Below are positions 1-7,440 of a stretch of DNA of 33,430 nt, one piece after another (positions within the stretch are counted from its first letter, which is position 1; each line of letters begins with the position of its first letter). Made by a program: the position numbers and the translations under genes. Origin of the DNA: Desulfuromonadales bacterium (GTDB lineage: Bacteria; Desulfobacterota; Desulfuromonadia; Desulfuromonadales; Geopsychrobacteraceae); the NCBI GenBank assembly GCA_019429255.1, contig JAHYIY010000028.1, positions 1 to 33,430 of the forward strand. Direction: 5' to 3'. The notes beneath the pieces are model-generated. The model saw only the letters and a list, made by a program, of their open reading frames with translations, had not been told where the DNA came from and did no database searches.

Positions 1-4
1 AATC

Positions 5-195
5 AGTGAGCCGTGAGCAGTGAGCGGTAAGCAGTAAGCCGTGAGCAGTAAGCCGTGAGCAGTAAGCCGTGAGCAGTAAGCCGTGAGCAGTAAGCCGTGA
101 GCGGTGAGCCGTAAGCCGTAAGCTGTAATCCGCTCACTGTTTACCGTTCACTAAAGATTTTCACCGTTCACGGCTCACCGCTCACGGTTCACGGT
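5..195. repeat. Heptamer repeat array with inverted right arm
   Basis: Positions 5-130 read as 18 consecutive 7-base units of the form NGTRAGC. Units 5 to 14 (33-102) alternate AGTAAGC and CGTGAGC, making a perfect 14-base repeat five times over. From 131 the pattern inverts: 131-151 and 161-195 carry the same kind of heptamer on the minus strand (GTGAACG, CCGTGAG and similar). The block is therefore a degenerate inverted repeat around a short AT-rich centre at 152-160. There is no ORF in it. It ends about 50 bases before the first gene. Function is unknown; slippage-prone repeat DNA is the simplest reading. Confidence 0.85.
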
Positions 196-243
196 TTTTT
201 ACAAATGACACCGCGCTAGCGGCAGATTGAGTAGGGGGGAACA

Positions 244-1632
244 ATGATGGAATATCCACAACTGCATTTTCACGGGGGCACCGGCGGGGTGACGGGGTCC
301 TGTTATGAACTGCGGGTTACGCAGGATTCCGGAATCCTGATTGACTGCGGGTTGTTTCAGGGGGCGGATGAGCGGCCGTTGGAGATCGATTTTCCGGTTG
401 ATCACATCAAGGCGCTGCTGGTGACCCATGTTCATATTGACCATGTCGGGCGGATTCCCTATCTGCTCGCCGCCGGGTTTGCCGGCCCCATCTATTGTTC
501 CGAGGCCTCGGCGTATTTATTGCCGCTGGTGCTGGAGGATGCGGTCAAGATCGGCTTTACCAGGGATCGGCGCCTGGTGGAGCGTTTTCTCCGGTTGATC
601 GAAGAACGTATTGTTGCCGTGCCTTTTGGTCAATGGGCACATATCGCCGACACCGATATCAGGGCGAAGTTCAAGCGCGCCGGACACATCCTCGGGTCGG
701 CGTATATTGAGTGTGATGTGGCGGGGCGGCGCTTCCTGTTTTCCGGTGATCTGGGCGCTCCCTACGCGCCACTGTTGCCGGCACCGAGAGCACCTTATCG
801 CGCCGATACGGTCGTTCTGGAAAGCACCTACGGTGATCGTCGGCATTCCAATCGTCGGCAGCGGCGCGAATTATTGCGTCAGGTGATCAAACGGGCATTT
901 GCCGATCGTGGAGCTATCCTGATACCGGCATTCAGTATCGGCAGGACCCAGGAGCTGCTGTATGAACTGGAAGATCTGATCTTTCACTGCCGTGCTGAAG
1001 AGGTTGCCGCCGGCATGGCCTGGGATGATCTGGAAATCATCGTTGATTCGCCGCTGGCCAGTCGCTTTACCGCTGCCTATCGGCAGCTCAAGGATTTATG
1101 GGATGCTGAAGCCGGTCGCAAGGTTGCAGCGGGGCGCCACCCTTTGTCGTTTGAACAGTTGATCACCATCGACTCCCATCAGGATCATCTCCATACCGTT
1201 GACTATCTGCAGCGCACCGCGCGCCCGGCCATTGTGATTGCCGGCAGCGGCATGTGTAATGGCGGTCGGATTGTCGCCTATCTCAAGGCCTTGTTGGGCG
1301 ATCCTCGCACCGATGTACTTTTTGTTGGTTACCAGGCCGATGGTACACCAGGGCGTGCTATCCAGACCTATGGTCCGCGTGGCGGCTATGTGTTTCTGGA
1401 TGGGGAGCGCTATGACATCAAGGCACACGTCCATACAATGAGCGGCTATTCTGCTCACGCTGATCAGCGTAATCTGGTTAATTTCATCAAGCGCATGCGC
1501 CATCTGCCCGATACTGTTTACCTTGTCCATGGTGATGGCGATGCCAAGGTAGCGTTGAAGACCGAGCTACAGAAGTTGTCGAAGTCGATGACTATTGTCA
1601 TTGGGCAGAAGAATTTAGAATCCACAATTTAG
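244..1632 (+). CDS. MBL-fold beta-CASP ribonuclease-like protein
   Basis: This is a 462-residue metallo-beta-lactamase protein of the beta-CASP group, the family of CPSF-73/Ysh1-like RNA nucleases. The metal site motif HVHIDH lies at residues 62-67. Later motifs fit the family: GDLGAP near 170, an ESTYGDR motif near 195, AFSIGRTQE, the SGMCNGGR loop, and SGYSAHADQ followed by VHGDGDAK near the C-terminus. The length suits a bacterial single-protein member. ATG at 244 follows a GGGGGA ribosome site; the ATG at 247 is also possible. The family processes or degrades RNA in the cytoplasm. The natural substrate here cannot be read from sequence. The next gene starts 141 bases downstream. Confidence 0.9.
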   Translation: MMEYPQLHFHGGTGGVTGSCYELRVTQDSGILIDCGLFQGADERPLEIDFPVDHIKALLVTHVHIDHVGRIPYLLAAGFAGPIYCSEASAYLLPLVLEDAVKIGFTRDRRLVERFLRLIEERIVAVPFGQWAHIADTDIRAKFKRAGHILGSAYIECDVAGRRFLFSGDLGAPYAPLLPAPRAPYRADTVVLESTYGDRRHSNRRQRRELLRQVIKRAFADRGAILIPAFSIGRTQELLYELEDLIFHCRAEEVAAGMAWDDLEIIVDSPLASRFTAAYRQLKDLWDAEAGRKVAAGRHPLSFEQLITIDSHQDHLHTVDYLQRTARPAIVIAGSGMCNGGRIVAYLKALLGDPRTDVLFVGYQADGTPGRAIQTYGPRGGYVFLDGERYDIKAHVHTMSGYSAHADQRNLVNFIKRMRHLPDTVYLVHGDGDAKVALKTELQKLSKSMTIVIGQKNLESTI

Positions 1633-1773
1633 CACCTGACTGCTGTTTTTATTTTGCTCCTTTCTGAGCTGGATTTATGGTTTAATTGGTTGCCCCAAAC
1701 TAAGATAAATTGAGGTTATGCTGATCAGGCCCCTGAGCCGAACATAAATTCTTCAATCTACTGACAGAAACTG

Positions 1774-3840
1774 ATGCTGACGGAAATTCTCCTCTGGTTA
1801 AATGTTCTCTTCTGCCCGCTAGCGGTGGTGATACTCCTTGTCCGCCGCTCTTTTAGCGTGGCGACCCTGTTGTTTATGGTGGCCCTGATCGCTTTAGCCT
1901 GGTTGGGTTTTATTGATCTCTCCTCGCTACGTTCGCCGCAACGTATCTATGGCTTGCGCAATGTTGGCATGCCGTTAGAGGTCGTTGTCGTTTTCGCCTG
2001 CTACTTTTATACAAAAACCTCCTTTCGTGACAACTCGACGATTTATCGTGGCTTTGGCTTCTGGCTTGCCATCCTGTTATTTGTCGCCCTTTTTGTCTAT
2101 GCACTGGTGACGCCATCCCTGGATTTGATCTTTTCTCCCGATTTTGCTGATGAACGGATCCTGTTTTTGACGGCATCAGGATTTCTTGTTTATCTGATAC
2201 TGATGCTGGTACTGGTGTTTGGACTGGTGCAACTTGAACGTACCCTGGCCGGGCTGCACGAGCTGCAGCGCTGGAAGGTCAAACTCGAAGTGCTCGCCAG
2301 CGGTTTGTTGATGGCGGCATTCGCCCTCTATTTCAGTCATAGTTTGTTGTTTCGTTCGATCAATGCTGATTATCTTTCCATTCGTTCAGCGGCAGTGTTA
2401 GCAGCTGTGGTACTTTTCTGCTATTCGCGGCTGGTTCGCGGCGATGGCGAGCGCCTGGCATTGTCGCGGGGGATTGCTCATCGTTCATTTGTGTTGTTGC
2501 TGGTGGGGGGCTATCTGATTCTGCTGGGCACCATCGGCGGCGGCTTACGTTACCTTAATATCGGCGATGCCAGGGTTTTTATCAATATTCTGCTGCTGGT
2601 AGGGAGTCTTGCCCTGGCGTCGGTGTTCCTGTCGGAGCGCTTGCGGCGCAAGCTGAAAGTTCTGCTACAGAAAAACTTCTATCAGAGTAAATACGATTAT
2701 CGCGAGCAGTGGGAGCGTTTCTCCCGGCATATGGTCGATGGTGGCAGTTTAGCCCATATCCAGAATGGCATTCTTGATCATTTATGTTCGATTCTGGCGT
2801 GCAAGGGTGCAGCGCTCTACTTATTTGATCATGAGAAAAAACATTATGTGCCGGCTGCTGTATTTAATCTTCCCCGCGACTGGCGGCCGTTTCTTGTTGA
2901 TGATCCGATGGTGTGCCGGTTGGCTGAAAAAGACTGGATTCTCAATCTGCATGATGACCCCCCTGATCTGCAGGGGTCGTTGCTTGAGACGCTCCATGAA
3001 TCCGACATCTTTTTGATATTGCCGCTGTTTTTTGATGAAGAGCTGGAAGGCTTTGTCTTGCTTGGGGAGCAGATCAATCCTGACGAGTTATTAAGCTTTG
3101 AAGATTATGATATGTTGCGGATGCTGGCTCGTCAGTCGATTGCAACCATTCAGGGGTTGCGTCTTGCCGATCAGCTGGTGGTGGCGCGTGAGCTGGCAGC
3201 TATCGGCAAAGTATCGACCTTTGTTCTGCACGATCTGAAAAATCAGGTTTCCGGCCTGTCGTTGCTGATGGAAAATGCCGCCGTGCATATTGAAAATCCC
3301 GAATTTCAACAGGATATGCTGGAAACCATCGGCAATACCGTAAGCAACATGAAATCCCTGATAACTCGCTTAAAAGGATTAAAGGAAAAACCACAACTGG
3401 CTGTTTCATCGGTACCATTGAGCAAAATTATTGCTGATGCGGCAGGCACGATCGGGGGAACAATCCATGTCGACGGTGATCGGGACATTTTAGTTGCCGT
3501 TGATGAAGAAGAAATTTACAAGGTTATAGTTAATATCCTGGTCAATGCCAGAGAAGCAACGTTAGATGGAAGTTCTGTTGATATCAGTTACGGTGCCGAT
3601 CAGCTACAGGCATGGATCAAGATTAAGGACGCAGGCTGTGGCATGAGTGCGGAATTTATCCGGACCCATCTTTTTAAGCCGTTTGAAACCACAAAAAAGC
3701 ATGGCTTTGGCATCGGTCTGTATCAATGTCAGCAGATCGTTACGGCTCATAATGGAGAAATTCTGGTTGCCAGTCGTGAGGGAGAAGGGACGGTGTTTAC
3801 TGTCAGGTTACCTCTGGCCTTTGATATGAGGCCGTCTTGA
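1774..3840 (+). CDS. prsK: PEP-CTERM system histidine kinase PrsK
   Basis: This is a 688-residue membrane sensor kinase. The first 300 residues hold about eight hydrophobic helices with no clear periplasmic domain. A GAF-like region follows (about 325-460), then the dimerisation/phosphorylation helix with His486 in HDLKNQ, the N-box around NAREA (about 591-595), and G-boxes DAGCGMS (from 619) and HGFGIGL (about 643-649). This architecture and the HDLKN box match PrsK, the kinase partner of PrsR in genomes with PEP-CTERM/exosortase systems. The gene ends 28 bases before prsR, so they are probably co-transcribed. The ribosome site before ATG 1774 is weak. The stimulus is unknown, and no exosortase gene is in the window. 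Confidence 0.88.
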   Translation: MLTEILLWLNVLFCPLAVVILLVRRSFSVATLLFMVALIALAWLGFIDLSSLRSPQRIYGLRNVGMPLEVVVVFACYFYTKTSFRDNSTIYRGFGFWLAILLFVALFVYALVTPSLDLIFSPDFADERILFLTASGFLVYLILMLVLVFGLVQLERTLAGLHELQRWKVKLEVLASGLLMAAFALYFSHSLLFRSINADYLSIRSAAVLAAVVLFCYSRLVRGDGERLALSRGIAHRSFVLLLVGGYLILLGTIGGGLRYLNIGDARVFINILLLVGSLALASVFLSERLRRKLKVLLQKNFYQSKYDYREQWERFSRHMVDGGSLAHIQNGILDHLCSILACKGAALYLFDHEKKHYVPAAVFNLPRDWRPFLVDDPMVCRLAEKDWILNLHDDPPDLQGSLLETLHESDIFLILPLFFDEELEGFVLLGEQINPDELLSFEDYDMLRMLARQSIATIQGLRLADQLVVARELAAIGKVSTFVLHDLKNQVSGLSLLMENAAVHIENPEFQQDMLETIGNTVSNMKSLITRLKGLKEKPQLAVSSVPLSKIIADAAGTIGGTIHVDGDRDILVAVDEEEIYKVIVNILVNAREATLDGSSVDISYGADQLQAWIKIKDAGCGMSAEFIRTHLFKPFETTKKHGFGIGLYQCQQIVTAHNGEILVASREGEGTVFTVRLPLAFDMRPS

Positions 3841-3868
3841 CGGTTTAACCAGCGAAGCGGGGATAGTA

Positions 3869-5296
3869 ATGAACGATTTGCTTATCGTAGATGACAGCCC
3901 TGAAATCCGCAAGCAGCTCAAGTGGGGATTGGCCAAAGACTACCGGATCCATCTGGCTGAAAGTGTCACAGAGGCCCTGTCTCTCTTTGACCAACACCAG
4001 CCGCGGGTGGTGTCCCTTGATTTGGGGCTGCCACCTGATGTGGATGGTGCAACCGAAGGACTACGTTGCCTTGAGGAAATACTGAAGAAAAAACCGGATA
4101 CCAAGGTTATTGTGCTGTCGGGCAATGAAGACCACAAGAATGCACTGGCTGCTGTTGATATGGGAGCCTATGATTTTTATCACAAACCCATTGACCTGAA
4201 TGAGATCCGGATTATTCTTGAGCGCGCTTTTCACCTGGCAACACTCGAAGAGGAAAATCGCCGCCTGCATTTATCCGCTCAGCAATCGGGAAACGATTAC
4301 AGCGGTATCATTGGCCAGTGTCCGGCGATGCTCGAGGTATTTGCAACGATTAAAAAAGTGGCCTCAATCAATGTGCCGGTGCTGATTTTAGGTGAAAGCG
4401 GTACCGGCAAAGAGGTTATTGCCCAGGCGATTCATCAGCGCGGCATCCGCCAGGGCAAGCCGTTTATCGCCATCAATTGCGGTGCCATACCGGAAACCCT
4501 GCTAGAGTCTGAATTGTTTGGTCATGAAAAGGGATCTTTCACCGGCGCCGGCAATCGGGTCCAAGGCAAGGTTGAATATGCGCAGGACGGCACCCTGTTT
4601 CTGGATGAAATCGGTGAGATGCCGCCTTTGCTGCAGGTGAAAATACTGCGGTTTTTACAGGAAAAAGTGATTCAACGGGTCGGTGGACGTGAAGATATTC
4701 CCCTCGATACGCGAATTATCGCGGCAACCAACACCGACATTGTCCAGGCCATCAGCTTGGGTGATTTTCGCGAAGATCTTTATTATCGCATTGGCGTTAT
4801 CACAATCAATCTGCCGCCGTTACGTGAACGGGGAGAAGATATTGAGTTGCTGGCCAACTATTTCCTGCGTCGCTTTGGTCAGGAATATGGCAAAAAAGTT
4901 CGTGGTTTCAGTTTGGCTGCCCGCAATGGACTGCTTGCCTACGATTGGCCGGGGAATGTCCGTGAACTGGAAAATAAGATCAAGCGTGCAATTATTATGA
5001 CCGAACAACCGATGATTGCTGCCGCTGACCTGGGGTTTGCCACCACTGAAGCAGATGATGCTTTATCCGGCGGCCCTGAGCTGGAAGAAAAGGCTGTGTC
5101 CCAAGAGTACCTCCTGCCGGTGCGCAGCATAACCCTGAAAGAAGCGCGACTGCAGATTGAAAAAACCCTGTTGGTACAAGCGCTGGAAGACTCTGCCGGC
5201 AATATTCAAAAGGCCGCCGACCAGTTAGCGGTGACCCGCCCAACCCTTTATGACCTGCTGAAAAAACATGGGTTGTATATATCTGGACAAGGTTAG
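3869..5296 (+). CDS. prsR: Sigma-54-dependent response regulator PrsR
   Basis: This is a 475-residue NtrC-type activator. The receiver domain (1-125) has the acidic pair Asp8/Asp9, the phosphoacceptor Asp51 and a Lys in the HKP motif. The AAA+ domain has Walker A GESGTGKE (175-182), the sigma-54 contact loop as GSFTGA (222-227, Ser for the usual Ala) and Walker B around Asp246/Glu247. A Fis-type helix-turn-helix ends the protein (about 440-470). It is expected to activate RpoN promoters after phosphorylation by PrsK; the rpoN gene lies about 12.5 kb downstream. In PEP-CTERM organisms this pair controls exported PEP-CTERM proteins and exopolysaccharide, which is known for the family and inferred here. 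Confidence 0.92.
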   Translation: MNDLLIVDDSPEIRKQLKWGLAKDYRIHLAESVTEALSLFDQHQPRVVSLDLGLPPDVDGATEGLRCLEEILKKKPDTKVIVLSGNEDHKNALAAVDMGAYDFYHKPIDLNEIRIILERAFHLATLEEENRRLHLSAQQSGNDYSGIIGQCPAMLEVFATIKKVASINVPVLILGESGTGKEVIAQAIHQRGIRQGKPFIAINCGAIPETLLESELFGHEKGSFTGAGNRVQGKVEYAQDGTLFLDEIGEMPPLLQVKILRFLQEKVIQRVGGREDIPLDTRIIAATNTDIVQAISLGDFREDLYYRIGVITINLPPLRERGEDIELLANYFLRRFGQEYGKKVRGFSLAARNGLLAYDWPGNVRELENKIKRAIIMTEQPMIAAADLGFATTEADDALSGGPELEEKAVSQEYLLPVRSITLKEARLQIEKTLLVQALEDSAGNIQKAADQLAVTRPTLYDLLKKHGLYISGQG

Positions 5297-5330
5297 AATA
5301 CCCTTTTTGTGAAGATATCATAATGCCCGG

Positions 5331-6221
5331 TTACTGGGTGGTAAAGCTGTACATTTCGCTATGATAGACAGTTTCGGGAGCGCTCGTGCTATACGCATCG
5401 ACTTTCCAGTAATAGGTTGTTCCCGACCCCAGAGAGCTGGTCTGGTAACTGGTGCTGGGGCCGGTGTCAATGCGCGTCAGGGTCGCTGACGGGGAAGGGA
5501 CCCCTCCTCCCGTCGAGGCGGTTGAGGATAACGAATCCCCTGTGCCGGAACCGCCACCTTCTCCACACGCCACCAGGGCAAAGAGTGCCAGTCCCGCTAC
5601 GGCCGATCGGCCTATATAGGCAGGACGTGAACCTTCTCTACGGCTAGTCAGCCATGTTGTCAATAATAGCAATAGAGCGATGATGATGAAAAAGGTCGGC
5701 GTGGGTTCCGGTAAAAGCTTCCTGGGGAAAGGGTCGAAGGCGTAAGGGGTGCCTGCCGCTTTGTTGACCTGTTCCTTGTCGGTCCCATAATAAAGGATAT
5801 AGTTCAGATCCTGGAGAGGGCCGGCTTCCCACTCAAAAGTAACATTCCAGGGGATAACGATACTTTCTTTTTGCGGCCAGTGTAATGGCGGCATCCAGGC
5901 GGTGGCGACGATGTTGGAGAAACCGCTTTCATTTTTATCGCTGTCGTAGGCGGTGACGGTAAAGTAGTAGACAACTTTTTCTTGCAGTCCACTGATCGTC
6001 GCCATCAGGGAATTCTCAACGTCGAGAGGTGAGGGCCCTTGATCTGCTCCTGTGCCTGCGAGGGGCAGCTGCGGCGACAGCGGTTGATAGTAGACCCTGT
6101 ATCCGGCTACATCGGGGCTGGGGCTAGGTTCCCAGTAGAGGGTGACTTCCCGCGCGAAAGCGAATGAGGTAATATTGACAAAAAACAGGACGGCTGCTAT
6201 AAGTATCTGATTATATTTCAT
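5331..6221 (-). CDS. FN3 protein with internal PEP-CTERM-like segment
   Basis: This is a 296-residue exported protein. Residues 1-23 are a signal peptide with likely cleavage after AFA. An FN3 domain covers about 24-108. A second FN3 begins near 118, breaks off near 165, and resumes at about 246-296 (SGTTYYWKVDAYS, ending YSFTT). The inserted stretch contains PEPTPT (171-176), a hydrophobic helix (177-192) and arginines 194-195, which together resemble a PEP-CTERM sorting signal. It then has a second hydrophobic run (207-218) ending in a lipobox-like LVAC (Cys219) and a Gly/Ser-rich linker. ATG 6221 follows an AAGGA site; an upstream TTG (6239) would add six residues. It converges on prsR. 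Function is unknown; a surface or envelope role is inferred. Confidence 0.75.
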   Translation of the reverse strand: MKYNQILIAAVLFFVNITSFAFAREVTLYWEPSPSPDVAGYRVYYQPLSPQLPLAGTGADQGPSPLDVENSLMATISGLQEKVVYYFTVTAYDSDKNESGFSNIVATAWMPPLHWPQKESIVIPWNVTFEWEAGPLQDLNYILYYGTDKEQVNKAAGTPYAFDPFPRKLLPEPTPTFFIIIALLLLLTTWLTSRREGSRPAYIGRSAVAGLALFALVACGEGGGSGTGDSLSSTASTGGGVPSPSATLTRIDTGPSTSYQTSSLGSGTTYYWKVDAYSTSAPETVYHSEMYSFTTQ

Positions 6222-6251
6222 CTTTTCATTTTCCTTCAATTTAGAGCAGGC

Positions 6252-6260
6252 ATTGTAGCA
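6252..6260 (-). promoter_or_regulatory. Extended -10 promoter for the FN3 gene
   Basis: On the minus strand TGC plus TACAAT forms an extended -10 box about 30 bases before the ATG at 6221. The matching -35 position (TTAATT at 17-base spacing) is weak. A TTGCT resembling a sigma-54 -12 element overlaps it, but there is no -24 GG at the right distance, so a sigma-70 type promoter is preferred. Confidence 0.4.
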
Positions 6261-6307
6261 AATGTCGATAAAATAATTAACCCCATTTTTTAAAGTTGGT
6301 TATTTAT

Positions 6308-6531
6308 GATGGCGTCGCAAAAACTCACCAACTGCCGCGTTGCTGCGTTTATTTCGCTGCTTCGACGTACGTAAGTACGCCTCATTGCTCAACAAACACG
6401 CGCCTTGCATTTGGCGCTTTTTGCTTAGCCAGCTAACCGGATACTTTTTGCGAAAGCATCAAACATTGATGCGTTGGCAAAAAGTTTCAATCTGGATGGA
6501 TCAGCACAAAGCGAGTTTTTGCGACGCCATC
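6308..6531. mobile_element. MITE-like element with 19-bp terminal inverted repeats
   Basis: The ends are perfect inverted repeats: GATGGCGTCGCAAAAACTC at 6308-6326 and its exact complement at 6513-6531. The left 126 bases (6308-6433) are closely similar to 17625-17750. The right half contains a strong hairpin at 6443-6485 (ACTTTTTGC pairs with GCAAAAAGT, and GCATCAA with TTGATGC). No transposase is encoded; the 66-codon ORF across the element is not convincing. With its flanks it fills the 358-base gap between the divergent FN3 and corC-like genes. Mobility is inferred from the ends and the second copy. A structured interspersed repeat not moved by a transposase is the alternative. Confidence 0.65.
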
Positions 6532-6579
6532 CAGCATTAGCATCTGCGACAGCATGCCAATAGGGAGAATTGAACCACG

Positions 6580-7440
6580 GTGGACACGGGCGGTGAAAAG
6601 GGACGACAGGGGATAATGCAACGCCTCCTGAATCGTTTGCGCAGGCGAGCTTCGGCCGGCAGCGAAGAAGAGTTGCAGCAGCTTATTGATGAATCGGAAC
6701 AACGTGGCATTATTGATGAATCGGAAGGGGACATGCTTCAGTCGATACTGGAGCTCGATGAAACCTACTTGCGCGAAATTATGGTGCCACGCACCGATAT
6801 GGTTTGTGTCGATGCTGCTGCTCCCTTGACTCAGGTGCTGGAGGCCATCCTCCAGTCAGGTCACACGCGTATCCCGATCTACAAGGGGAATATCGATAAC
6901 ATCATCGGTCTGGTGTATGCCAAGGATCTGCTCCATTACTGGGGGCAGTCACTTGAGAAGATTCCCCTGGACAGGGTCCTGCGCCAACCGTTTCTGGTGC
7001 CTGAGTCGAAGCAGGTCAGCGTGTTGCTGCGGGAGTTTCGAGAAACGCGGGTGCATATTGCCATTGTCATCGATGAATATGGTGGTACCGCCGGCCTGGT
7101 TACCATTGAGGATCTGATCGAGGAGATCGTCGGTGACATTCAGGATGAATACGATCTTGAAGAGGAGTGGCTGATCGCAGATTCAGATGGCACTGTGGTA
7201 GTCAATGGACGGCTCAATATTGAAGAGTTCGAAGAATACTTCGATGTTGAGGTTGAACGTGAAAAATTCGATACCATCGGTGGTTACGTTATTGAATTGT
7301 TCGGCCGGGTGCCGGCAGTTGGTGAGAAAGTTCGTGTTGGGCAGTTCGATATGTTGATTGAAAAAGGGGATCAGCGTTCCATTCAGCAGATCCGTATTTT
7401 TCCGCTGCGGGCAGATACGGGCAATGATGACGCGGATTGA
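6580..7440 (+). CDS. CorC/HlyC-family CBS-domain protein
   Basis: This 286-residue protein has an acidic N-terminal segment (EEELQQLIDESEQRG), a CBS pair (about 60-195, with VPRTDMV and the typical YGGTAGLVTIEDLIEEIVGDI) and a C-terminal CorC_HlyC domain (about 205-280). The family is linked to Mg/Co efflux and membrane integrity. It has no membrane domain, so it is the cytosolic CorC/YbeX type. The GTG at 6580 has an AGGGAG upstream with about 12 bases spacing. An ATG at 6616 would remove 12 residues and is the alternative. The gene overlaps lnt by 17 bases, the same ybeX-lnt pairing seen in enterobacteria. Confidence 0.85.
   Translation: MDTGGEKGRQGIMQRLLNRLRRRASAGSEEELQQLIDESEQRGIIDESEGDMLQSILELDETYLREIMVPRTDMVCVDAAAPLTQVLEAILQSGHTRIPIYKGNIDNIIGLVYAKDLLHYWGQSLEKIPLDRVLRQPFLVPESKQVSVLLREFRETRVHIAIVIDEYGGTAGLVTIEDLIEEIVGDIQDEYDLEEEWLIADSDGTVVVNGRLNIEEFEEYFDVEVEREKFDTIGGYVIELFGRVPAVGEKVRVGQFDMLIEKGDQRSIQQIRIFPLRADTGNDDAD

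Noticed and set aside
6340-6540. 66-codon plus-strand ORF across the inverted-end element
   Set aside because: It reads only repeat sequence, has no ribosome site and no family resemblance.
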